DNA of 8,756 nucleotides from an uncultured Anaerococcus sp. (GTDB lineage Bacteria; Bacillota; Clostridia; Tissierellales; Peptoniphilaceae): contig NZ_CALGYW010000106.1 of assembly GCF_937934665.1 (NCBI RefSeq), positions 1 through 8,756 of the forward strand, given 5' to 3'. Every line of letters begins with the position of its first letter. The stretch's first letter is position 1. The position numbers and the translations under genes were made by a program. Below, piece after piece: positions 1 through 6,078 of this stretch. The notes below the pieces were generated by a model. That model did no database searches and was not told the DNA's origin. It worked only from the letters and a program-made list of their open reading frames with translations.

Positions 1-1
1 T

Positions 2-34
2 AAAAAAACCAGAATTTATAAAAATCCTGGTTTT
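2..34 (-). terminator. Rho-independent terminator ending the oppBCDF operon
   Basis: On the minus strand the arms AAAACCAG and CTGGTTTT form a perfect 8-bp stem around a 14-nt AT-rich loop. A run of six T follows the stem on that strand. It starts 5 nt after the stop codon of the last small gene, so it closes the five-gene operon. The plus-strand side lacks a comparable T-run beyond the stem, so it probably works in one direction only. Confidence 0.85.
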
Positions 35-39
35 CACAT

Positions 40-228
40 TTACATAAGGAATGCTATTAAAAATATTGGGGCAAGGAGAAGGAGGACAAAGGGCATGAAT
101 ACCCTCATGGCTGCTAGAAACATTGCTAGTCTGTCCCCTCTTTCTAGGTTATCTTCGTCTAGGAGGGATTCTTTTTCTTCGATTTCCTCGCGAGTCTTTC
201 CCTTAAACCTGTCTATTGGTCTTTTCAT
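40..228 (-). CDS. Small tail-anchored membrane protein of unknown function
   Basis: This encodes 62 residues and no family is recognised. Residues 1-34 are highly charged and probably cytoplasmic (KTREEIEEKE, LLDEDNLERGDR). Residues about 35-61 form one long hydrophobic segment (FLAAMRVFMPF, VLLLLAPIFLIAFL) that runs almost to the C-terminus, so the likely topology is N-in and tail-anchored. The ATG overlaps the oppF stop codon as ATGA and has no strong Shine-Dalgarno sequence of its own, which suggests translation by coupling or reinitiation after oppF. The terminator follows 5 nt after the TAA stop. The position makes it an integral member of the operon, and an accessory or stabilising role for the transporter is inferred from context alone. 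It could also be a spurious short frame, but the ATGA junction, hydrophobic pattern and terminator placement argue that it is real. Confidence 0.72.
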   Translation of the reverse strand: MKRPIDRFKGKTREEIEEKESLLDEDNLERGDRLAMFLAAMRVFMPFVLLLLAPIFLIAFLM

Positions 229-1841
229 ATAGCACTTATTTCTTCTAATTCTTCTTCTTCTTTGGCTCTCTTGGCCATATTTTTCTCGTAGGCTCTTTGT
301 TTTTCTTCTTCAGATACGTCCATTAGGTGGCAGGCTATGAAGTGGCCGTCTCCATTATCTTTAAGCTCTGGCTCAAAGTGGGCACAGATGTCCATAGCGT
401 ACTCGCACCTGGTGTGGAACCTACATCCCTTTGGCGGCTTAACAGCTGATGGGATGTCCCCTTCTATAACTGCAAGCTCCTGACCTTGGTTTACGTCAGT
501 TCTAGGGATGGCTTGTAATAAAGATTTTGTGTATGGGTGGAGTGGGTTTTCGAATATCTTTTCTGAGTCCGCAAGCTCTACCATTACTCCCAGATACATT
601 ACCCCTATCCTGTCAGATATATATTTTACTACTGAAAGGTCGTGGGTGATAAATAAATAGGTTAGGTTGTTTTCTTCTTTTAGGTCTTGGAGTAGGTTTA
701 TGATTTGTGACTGGATAGATACGTCAAGGGCTGATACTGCCTCATCACAAACTATAAAGCTTGGTTTTAGGGCAAGAGCTCTTGCTATACCTATTCTTTG
801 TCTTTGACCTCCGGAGAATTGGTGAGGATACCTGTGTAGGAAATATGGAGCAAGACCACATTTTTCCATTGTTTCTTGGATGTATTCGTTGTAGCCTTTT
901 TCATTTCTAGAATTGAATAAATCGTGGCCTAGAACACCTTCACCTATGATATTTCCTACTGTCATCTTGGTATCTAGAGATCCATAAGGGTCTTGGAAGA
1001 TCATTTGTAGGTCCTTACGTAACTCTCTCATTTCTTCCTTGTTTAACTCTGAAAGGTCGATACCTGTATCTAATTGACTTTCTAGTTCAGCAAAGCCTTC
1101 CTTGTCTCTAAGGCTATCTCTGTAGGCTTCGATTTCATCTCTTTTTTCATTAACTTTTATAGTTATGGAATCAACTTTTTCTTTTAATTCATTGTATTTT
1201 GGGTCCTCATCTAGGCTCTTGTAATAGTCATCCCAGCTTCTTACCCTCATTTGAACTTTTTGTTCAAACTCTTCTAATTCTGTGTAGACCTTGGCCCTTT
1301 CTCTTAGGACTTGGTACTCATTGTTTAAAAGTTTGGCTACCTTATTTAGGTCATCAGAGGCTAAGAGTCCCCCTGCTATCCTAATCATATTTAGGTATTC
1401 TTCTTCTATCTCACGACGTTTGAACATGGCTTTTTCGTTGTTCATTGCCCTGTCTTCGTCGGTTTCAGATTTTTCTAAATCTTCGTAGATTTTATTTAAT
1501 TCATCAAGTTCCTTTTGGTAGTTAGGGAATTTTGATGGGATTTTTGAAATCATCTTGCCCATGTATTCTGGAGCATAGTCGTCTAAGGTCTTGCCATAGT
1601 ATAGGGTTGTTCCCTCTGTTTGTTCATATATTTGTAGGAGGGTCCTACCAAAGGTGGACTTACCACAACCAGATTCTCCAACCAGACCAAGTGTTTCACC
1701 CTCATAGATATCTATTGATATGGATTCATTGGCGTGAACATATTCGCCAGGTCCCTTGTCAAAGAAGCTCTTTTTCTTAAGAGGGAAATATTTTTTAAGG
1801 TTTCTTATCTTAAATAAGACCTTTTTGTTTTTATTTTCCAT
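225..1841 (-). CDS. oppF: Oligopeptide ABC transporter ATP-binding protein OppF with a large helical insertion
   Basis: This is one of the two cytoplasmic ATPases that power peptide import. The 538 residues contain Walker A GESGCGKST (55-63), the Q-loop MIFQDP with Q283, signature FSGGQ (342-346), Walker B FIVCDE with catalytic E367, the D-loop ALD (371-373) and switch H400. The C-terminal oligopeptide-transporter extension (about 430-505) holds four cysteines, C473, C479, C486 and C504, spaced as in OppD; in related proteins these bind a 4Fe-4S cluster. Usual OppF length is about 310-330. The excess is mainly an insertion of about 175 residues (about 85-262) between Walker A and the Q-loop, plus an acidic, lysine-rich C-terminal tail of about 33 residues. 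The start overlaps the oppD end by 11 nt and follows an AAAGGA ribosome binding site inside oppD. All nucleotide-binding motifs are intact, so it should be an active ATPase. Confidence 0.95.
   Translation of the reverse strand: MENKNKKVLFKIRNLKKYFPLKKKSFFDKGPGEYVHANESISIDIYEGETLGLVGESGCGKSTFGRTLLQIYEQTEGTTLYYGKTLDDYAPEYMGKMISKIPSKFPNYQKELDELNKIYEDLEKSETDEDRAMNNEKAMFKRREIEEEYLNMIRIAGGLLASDDLNKVAKLLNNEYQVLRERAKVYTELEEFEQKVQMRVRSWDDYYKSLDEDPKYNELKEKVDSITIKVNEKRDEIEAYRDSLRDKEGFAELESQLDTGIDLSELNKEEMRELRKDLQMIFQDPYGSLDTKMTVGNIIGEGVLGHDLFNSRNEKGYNEYIQETMEKCGLAPYFLHRYPHQFSGGQRQRIGIARALALKPSFIVCDEAVSALDVSIQSQIINLLQDLKEENNLTYLFITHDLSVVKYISDRIGVMYLGVMVELADSEKIFENPLHPYTKSLLQAIPRTDVNQGQELAVIEGDIPSAVKPPKGCRFHTRCEYAMDICAHFEPELKDNGDGHFIACHLMDVSEEEKQRAYEKNMAKRAKEEEELEEISAI
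1056..1589 (-). other. Coiled-coil-like insertion within OppF (domain)
   Basis: This covers residues about 85-262 of OppF. The flanks match ordinary OppF: strand and turn after Walker A on one side, and MRELRKDLQMIFQDP at the Q-loop on the other. The stretch between is almost entirely helix-forming and charged, rich in E, K, L, D and R (for example ELDELNKIYEDLEKSE, EIEEEYLNMIR, LKEKVDSITIKVNEKRDEIE), with few glycines or prolines. The pattern suggests two or more antiparallel helices protruding from the nucleotide-binding domain. The reading frame is uninterrupted and codon style matches the neighbours, so it is an in-frame domain insertion and not a frameshift or assembly join. Its function is unknown. 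Confidence 0.8.
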
Positions 1842-2832
1842 CTTCTTCTCTTTCCTTTCTATTTGGATAATGGCACCTAATTAATTGGTTGTCATTTACT
1901 GCCTTTAATTCTGGCATTTCTTTGATACATCTTTCTGTAGCAAATTTGCACCTTGCCGCAAACTTACAACCGTCTGGTAGGTTTAGTGGGTGAGGTACAG
2001 ACCCTGGTATAATATCTAGTCTCTCGTTTCTATCTGATGTGATAGATGGGATAGAGTTTAGAAGGGCTACAGTGTATGGGTGGTTGTAGTCTGTTATATC
2101 ACGTTTGAAGATAAATTCTACTGGTGATTGCTCAACTATCTGACCACAGTACATTACAGCTACTTCATCAGCCATTTGGTTTATAACACCAAGGTCGTGG
2201 GTGATAAAGAGGATTGATGTACCAGCCTTGTGCTTAAGGTCATTCATCAGCCTTAGGATTTGGGCCTGGATAGTTACGTCTAGGGCTGTAGTTGGCTCGT
2301 CAGCTATTAGAAGCTTTGGCTCACAAGCAAGGGCCATGGCTATCATTACCCTTTGGTTCATGCCACCTGATAATTCAAATGGGTATTGCTTGGTTACTAC
2401 ATGTGGGTTTGGTATTTTAACAGCTGCTAAAAGCTCCTCAACTCTTTCAGCTGCTTCTTTTTTATTCATTCCCTTATGGAGCATAAGTACTTCTGAGAGT
2501 TGTTTTTCTACAGTAAATACTGGGTTTAAAGAGCTCATTGGCTCCTGGAAGATCATAGAAATCTTATTTCCCCTTATATGTTCCATTTGGCTTGTTTTAT
2601 AGTCAGAAATTTTCTCTCCGTCAAAAATTATCTCCCCACCATAGATCTTTTGGTTACTTTCAAACAGCTGGAGGATACTCATAGCTGTCTGACTCTTACC
2701 AGATCCGGACTCACCTACAAGGCCTAGGGTTTTACCCTCATCAACAGAGAGGCTAACGTCGTTTACGGCCTTGATTAGACCACGCCTTGTAGAAAAGTAG
2801 GTATGAAGATTGTTTATTTCAAGTAAGCTCAT
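1831..2832 (-). CDS. oppD: Oligopeptide ABC transporter ATP-binding protein OppD
   Basis: This is the second ATPase of the importer, pairing with OppF under the permeases. The 333 residues are the normal family length. Visible motifs are Walker A GESGSGKS (40-47), the Q-loop MIFQEP with Q96, signature LSGGMNQR (154-161), Walker B LLIADEP with catalytic E179, the D-loop ALD (183-185) and switch H212. The C-terminal extension carries C289, C295, C302 and C320 in a C-x5-C-x6-C-x17-C pattern, the same as in OppF and consistent with the 4Fe-4S site known in the Dpp/Opp ATPases. The ATG lies 8 nt after the oppC stop, preceded by AGGTG that overlaps that stop codon. Unlike OppF it has no insertion between Walker A and the Q-loop. 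The closest alternative name is DppD; sequence alone does not separate di- from oligopeptide specificity. Confidence 0.95.
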   Translation of the reverse strand: MSLLEINNLHTYFSTRRGLIKAVNDVSLSVDEGKTLGLVGESGSGKSQTAMSILQLFESNQKIYGGEIIFDGEKISDYKTSQMEHIRGNKISMIFQEPMSSLNPVFTVEKQLSEVLMLHKGMNKKEAAERVEELLAAVKIPNPHVVTKQYPFELSGGMNQRVMIAMALACEPKLLIADEPTTALDVTIQAQILRLMNDLKHKAGTSILFITHDLGVINQMADEVAVMYCGQIVEQSPVEFIFKRDITDYNHPYTVALLNSIPSITSDRNERLDIIPGSVPHPLNLPDGCKFAARCKFATERCIKEMPELKAVNDNQLIRCHYPNRKEREEDGK

Positions 2833-2840
2833 ATTTTCAC

Positions 2841-4799
2841 CTATCTCTCGTTTGCTCTTGGGTCTATGGCATCTCTTAGGGCATCACCGATGAGGTTTAC
2901 TGAGAATGATGTCAAGAATACTGCAAGGGCTGGGAATACCCATCTCCACCAGTAGGTATTTAGTACATCCGAACTTTGGGCTGCTGTAAGCATATTACCC
3001 CAAGATGGTGTAGGTTCTTGAACACCAAATCCTAAGAATGAAAGACCACTTTCTGTAAGAAGGTTTCCTGCATAACCAATTGTCGCATTTACTATTACTA
3101 TAGATAAGACGTTTGGCAGGATGTGTCTAACCATGATTGACCAGTCTTTTACACCAAGCGCCTTGGCTGCTGTAATATAGTCCCTCTCACGTTCTGCAAG
3201 GATTTGTCCACGTACAAGACGGGCAAGTCCTGTCCAACCTAGTACACCTAGGAGAATCATAACCATGGTTATTCTTTGCTCTTGGCTTGCTCCTGGTGGG
3301 AGAAGGGCAGATAGGGAAATAAGCATTGGATAGAATGGGAATGACGCAACAATCTCTGATATTCTCATTAGGACGTTATCAACTTTTCCGCCAACAAAAC
3401 CTGAAATCATACCTATTAAAACACCAAGTCCAATTTGGATAATTGATGAGATAAGGGAGATTATCATAGTCATCTTGCCGCCGTGGATAAGCCTTGTAAA
3501 GATATCACGACCTTGGTCATCTGAACCAAACCTAAATCCATTAAGTCCCCAAGTATCTATTTTTCCTTCTTTGTCTACTGCGTAAATATTGAAATAATTT
3601 GAATATAATTTTTCAAATTCTCCATCAGGAGTATCAAGTTCTCCATAATTTTCTATACCCCATTGATAAACTTTGCCGTTTTCGTCAAGGGCAGTTATTA
3701 TTGAATCACTTGCTTCTATATCAGTTAGTTTGCCGTCAAATTCTGGTATAAAGTCACCAGCTAATTTATCTCTAGATGGACCCCAAACATAAAGTTTTCC
3801 ATCTTCTGTAAGGGCTGCTGCTGAGTTTGCTGTAAGTACTGCTTTTTTAGCCTTTACCTTGCCTTCTCTAAGCTCAGCAGGCATAGCTGTATCATTTTCA
3901 GCACCTCTTACACCAAGTAGGTCAACAGACCCATCTTTTTTGGTCACAATTACGTTTATTGTATTTGTATCAAAGTCTACTACTTCTCCTTGGATAGTAG
4001 ATGGAATCATATCAAGCCTTGAGGCTAGAGTTGAACCCCAGATAACTAGGTTGTTCTTTTCTGTTAGGACAACAGAATATTGGGTACCACCACCAAGTTT
4101 TGCAATACCCTCTTCTTTGATTTGGGATTCTTGCATTGGTGGAACCTTAGTTTGATCAAAGGTCTTATTACCCCAACCATAAATCTCGTTATCTTCTGTA
4201 GCAATGATGATGTGTCTATCACCCGCAGCTACGTCTTTGATTTTTTTGCCTTCGATTTTTTCCTTAACATCTTTTGGGATTGTTAAAACATCATCTTCGT
4301 TGTTTGAGCCCCAAACATAGATGTTATTTTCTTTTGTAAGGCCTACTGCGAAAGTATTACCTATAGAAATCTTTTCAACGCCTTCTTTTTCCATTTCGCT
4401 TGGATAGTTCATATATCCAGCACCTGGAGATACATTTGTAAGGTTACCTTGTGAGTAGTATTGGTTAAATGGTAACATTCTTGAACCTAAAAAGATTACA
4501 AGAACAATAGCTATAAACATAGCAAGACCAATAACTCCAAGTGGGTTTCTAAAGTAGTTTCTAAGGGCTACCTTTCCCGGGCTCATGATGGCTTCTTCTT
4601 TTAGCCTGTCATTTTCCGGACCTTCTTGTGGGCCGCCCTCAAGGTTTTGGTTTAAATCTCCGGCTGGACCCTCTGTTTCTGGTCCTGGTGTTGGATTTAC
4701 ATCGTCTTCCATACCATTTGCAAAGGTAAATCCTCTTAAAAGGTAAGTTTTTAGGAAGCCAAAATAAGATTTAAATGGTTTTTTAACTTTTCTATTCAT
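2841..4799 (-). CDS. oppC: Oligopeptide ABC transporter permease OppC with an inserted RCC1-like beta-propeller
   Basis: This is one of the two membrane subunits forming the peptide channel. The 652 residues are about twice the usual length (about 300). In order they hold a Pro/Gly/Glu-rich, probably cytoplasmic N-terminal tail (about 28-65), TM1 (about 87-106), seven RCC1-like repeats (about 140-421), the conserved FGSDDQGRD segment (424-432) that normally follows the TM1-TM2 loop, and then five more membrane segments (about 442-640). The coupling EAA loop, DYITAAKALGVKDW through HILPN (540-563), is intact, as is the ending DAIDPRANER. By standard OppC topology the propeller sits in the first extracytoplasmic loop, on the same side as OppA. 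The start lies 1 nt after the oppB stop, with GGAGG inside the last codons of oppB. There is a single open frame with no break. Confidence 0.93.
   Translation of the reverse strand: MNRKVKKPFKSYFGFLKTYLLRGFTFANGMEDDVNPTPGPETEGPAGDLNQNLEGGPQEGPENDRLKEEAIMSPGKVALRNYFRNPLGVIGLAMFIAIVLVIFLGSRMLPFNQYYSQGNLTNVSPGAGYMNYPSEMEKEGVEKISIGNTFAVGLTKENNIYVWGSNNEDDVLTIPKDVKEKIEGKKIKDVAAGDRHIIIATEDNEIYGWGNKTFDQTKVPPMQESQIKEEGIAKLGGGTQYSVVLTEKNNLVIWGSTLASRLDMIPSTIQGEVVDFDTNTINVIVTKKDGSVDLLGVRGAENDTAMPAELREGKVKAKKAVLTANSAAALTEDGKLYVWGPSRDKLAGDFIPEFDGKLTDIEASDSIITALDENGKVYQWGIENYGELDTPDGEFEKLYSNYFNIYAVDKEGKIDTWGLNGFRFGSDDQGRDIFTRLIHGGKMTMIISLISSIIQIGLGVLIGMISGFVGGKVDNVLMRISEIVASFPFYPMLISLSALLPPGASQEQRITMVMILLGVLGWTGLARLVRGQILAERERDYITAAKALGVKDWSIMVRHILPNVLSIVIVNATIGYAGNLLTESGLSFLGFGVQEPTPSWGNMLTAAQSSDVLNTYWWRWVFPALAVFLTSFSVNLIGDALRDAIDPRANER
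3537..4382 (-). other. Seven RCC1-like repeats inside OppC (predicted seven-bladed beta-propeller)
   Basis: Residues about 140-421 hold seven units of the form G-x(5-6)-A/V-L-T-(E/D)-(D/N/K)-(G/N)-x-(V/I/L)-x-x-W-G. The closing W-G pairs are at 163-164, 209-210, 254-255, 339-340, 380-381 and 417-418; the fourth unit has L295-G296 instead. Spacing is 37-46 residues. Seven repeats of this kind are what the RCC1 fold uses to close a beta-propeller. The RCC1-type core phrase is clear in ALTEDGKLYVWG (329-340) and in IIATEDNEIYGWG (198-210). RCC1-type propellers generally serve as protein-binding platforms. Binding OppA, peptide or cell-wall material here is inference. Confidence 0.85.
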
Positions 4800-4800
4800 A

Positions 4801-5763
4801 TTAAGCCTCCAATTTAACTCTTGGATCTACTAGGGCATAGGCTATATCCATTAGGAGGTTACCTAAAAGGGTTAAAACGGCATAAAACATAGATAGGGCA
4901 AGGATTACGTTGTAGTCTTGCGCCATTACCGCAGAAATAAGCTCGTTACCAATTCCCCTATAAGAGAAAATCCTCTCTGTTATAGCAGAACCTGAGAACA
5001 TTCCAAGTACCGCCCATGTAAGTGCTGTAACTACTGGAATTAGAGCATTTCTAAAGGCGTGAGAATATACTACTGTTTTTTCTTTTAGACCCTTGGACCT
5101 AGCTGTTCTGATGTAGTCTTGGTCTAGGGCATCTAGCATGGAGTTTCTTACATACCTAGATAAGGATGCAAGAGATCCTACTGTTAGTGTCAAGGTTGGT
5201 AAGGTTAGATATTTTATCCATTCACCAAAGGCATTTACTCTTGGCATACCATTAGCTGGGAACCAATTTAGCCTAAAGGCAAAGAAAAATATCATTATAA
5301 GTCCTATAAAGAAGGTCGGTATTGATAGACCCACTAGTGTTAGGGTCTGGGCCGTCTTGTCGTAGATTCCTCCCTTTCGGGTCGCCGACCTAATTCCAAT
5401 AAGCACCGAAAGTACAAATGAAATTATTGTAGAACCTATATTTAGGTATATTGTATTTTTAAGTGGTTCTGACAGGTATTCCTTAACAGGTCTTCTAACT
5501 CTAGTTGATTCACCAAAGTCTCCCTTAAGGGTTCTTCCTAACCATCTTACATATTGCTCTGGTAGGGGCTTATCGTAGCCGTACCTTGCTGATAAGTTCT
5601 TATACATCTCTTCTTTTTGGGCCTTGGTCATCCTACCAGTTGTAGGGATCATCGCCTGGATTGGGTCTCCTGGCATGGCCTTAGAGAAGGCAAAAAGCAT
5701 GATAGATATTATAAGAGCTACTGGTATTAAGTTTAAAATTCTTTTAACTATATAACGTAACAT
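4801..5763 (-). CDS. oppB: Oligopeptide ABC transporter permease OppB
   Basis: This membrane subunit pairs with OppC to form the translocation path. The 320 residues match the family. It starts MLRYIVKRILNLIP, the classical OppB/DppB opening, followed by TM1 (about 8-28), the MPGDP motif (30-34), TM2 (about 104-124), TM3 (about 138-163), TM4 (about 183-202), the EAA coupling loop around DYIRTARSKGL (216-226) with the downstream FRNALIP (237-243), TM5 (about 240-260) and TM6 (about 286-311). It ends in the typical DPRVKL. I place the start at ATG 5763 because AGGAAGGA lies 5 nt upstream and the protein then aligns with the family. An in-frame TTG at 5832 would add 23 unusual residues, has no ribosome binding site and falls within a likely promoter. 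It is the first gene of the BCDF operon. Confidence 0.94.
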   Translation of the reverse strand: MLRYIVKRILNLIPVALIISIMLFAFSKAMPGDPIQAMIPTTGRMTKAQKEEMYKNLSARYGYDKPLPEQYVRWLGRTLKGDFGESTRVRRPVKEYLSEPLKNTIYLNIGSTIISFVLSVLIGIRSATRKGGIYDKTAQTLTLVGLSIPTFFIGLIMIFFFAFRLNWFPANGMPRVNAFGEWIKYLTLPTLTLTVGSLASLSRYVRNSMLDALDQDYIRTARSKGLKEKTVVYSHAFRNALIPVVTALTWAVLGMFSGSAITERIFSYRGIGNELISAVMAQDYNVILALSMFYAVLTLLGNLLMDIAYALVDPRVKLEA

Positions 5764-5768
5764 ATATA

Positions 5769-5776
5769 TCCTTCCT
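5769..5776 (-). promoter_or_regulatory. Ribosome binding site deciding the oppB start
   Basis: AGGAAGGA on the minus strand lies 5 nt before ATG 5763. It is the only good Shine-Dalgarno match near the 5' end of oppB, and it selects the internal ATG over the upstream in-frame TTG at 5832. Confidence 0.85.
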
Positions 5777-5809
5777 CTTCTGGTTAATACCTGCCATATG
5801 TATGTTTTA

Positions 5810-5837
5810 ATTATTTCAATTAATTTTAGCAAGTCAA
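5810..5837 (-). promoter_or_regulatory. Candidate proximal promoter of the oppBCDF operon
   Basis: On the minus strand TTGACT (5837-5832) and AATAAT (5815-5810) are separated by 16 nt. Each hexamer matches the sigma-A consensus at five of six positions. The predicted transcript would start near 5803, giving a leader of about 40 nt before the oppB ATG. AT richness makes chance matches common, and a second candidate lies 50 nt upstream. Confidence 0.45.
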
Positions 5838-5858
5838 AACCATATATTTATACCTACA

Positions 5859-5887
5859 ATACTATAATATTTAGGCTTTTTTGTCAA
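5859..5887 (-). promoter_or_regulatory. Candidate distal promoter of the oppBCDF operon
   Basis: A perfect TTGACA (5887-5882) on the minus strand is followed by TAGTAT (5864-5859) after 17 nt, or by the better hexamer TATAGT (5866-5861) after a short 15-nt spacer. The -35 box is the strongest in this spacer and resembles the one before oppA. The leader to the oppB ATG would be about 90 nt. Confidence 0.5.
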
Positions 5888-5923
5888 CCTTAGAACTTAT
5901 AAAAATGCTAAATTGTCCCAAAT

Positions 5924-5936
5924 GATAAGGCTTATC
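5924..5936. repeat. 13-bp palindrome, possible operator upstream of oppB
   Basis: GATAAG and CTTATC form perfect inverted arms around a single G. The site lies 37 bp upstream of the distal oppB -35 box, a position compatible with an activator site. No regulator is recognised, and a 6-bp arm palindrome can occur by chance. Confidence 0.35.
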
Positions 5937-5982
5937 TGATACATTTTTAGTATATTTATTAATTTGTGTAAATATTGATAAG

Positions 5983-6022
5983 AAATTCACTATTATTTTC
6001 ACAGAGTGTAAAAGGTGAATTT
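5983..6022. repeat. Nested 40-bp inverted repeat in the oppA-oppB spacer
   Basis: The outer arms AAATTCAC (5983-5990) and GTGAATTT (6015-6022) are perfect. Inside them TTTTCAC (5996-6002) and GTGTAAAA (6006-6013) form a second, slightly bulged pair around AGA. The unit therefore contains four TCAC/GTGA half-sites. Read on the plus strand it is a hairpin followed by seven T, resembling a terminator, but no plus-strand gene precedes it. Read on the minus strand it lies just after the oppA terminator. An operator or an RNA-end-stabilising hairpin are the options; neither is shown. Confidence 0.5.
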
Positions 6023-6028
6023 TTTTAA

Positions 6029-6060
6029 AGAAAAGCCCGCATTTAAGCGGGGACTTTCTT
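6029..6060 (-). terminator. Terminator downstream of oppA
   Basis: On the minus strand CCCGC and GCGGG form a GC-rich core stem around the loop TTAAAT. The stem extends through a 2-nt bulge by GAAAG pairing with CTTTT. The 3' side continues as a T-rich stretch (CTTTTCTTT). It begins about 18 nt after the oppA stop. It should stop or reduce read-through into oppBCDF. Because the flanks are A-rich on one side and T-rich on the other, it may also work on the plus strand. Confidence 0.8.
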
Positions 6061-6078
6061 TAATCTTCTTTGACTGGG

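Noticed and set aside
3859..4286. Plus-strand open frames opposite oppC, oppF, oppD, oppB and oppA
   Set aside because: They lie wholly inside strongly supported minus-strand genes, have no good ribosome binding sites and encode no recognisable domains; they are reading-frame shadows.
2841..4799. OppC as an assembly chimera or two fused genes
   Set aside because: The frame is continuous, the propeller lies between TM1 and TM2 and not at an end, both flanks are conserved OppC sequence, and base composition does not change at the joins.
5764..5832. TTG start at 5832 giving OppB 23 extra N-terminal residues
   Set aside because: There is no ribosome binding site, the added residues do not look like an OppB N-terminus, and the stretch overlaps a likely promoter. 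ATG 5763 has AGGAAGGA at good spacing and gives the standard MLRYIVKRIL start.
5838..6028. Riboswitch or T-box leader before oppB
   Set aside because: The likely leader is only about 40-90 nt and shows no T-box core, specifier loop or other conserved riboswitch sequence; the inverted repeats lie upstream of the predicted transcription starts.
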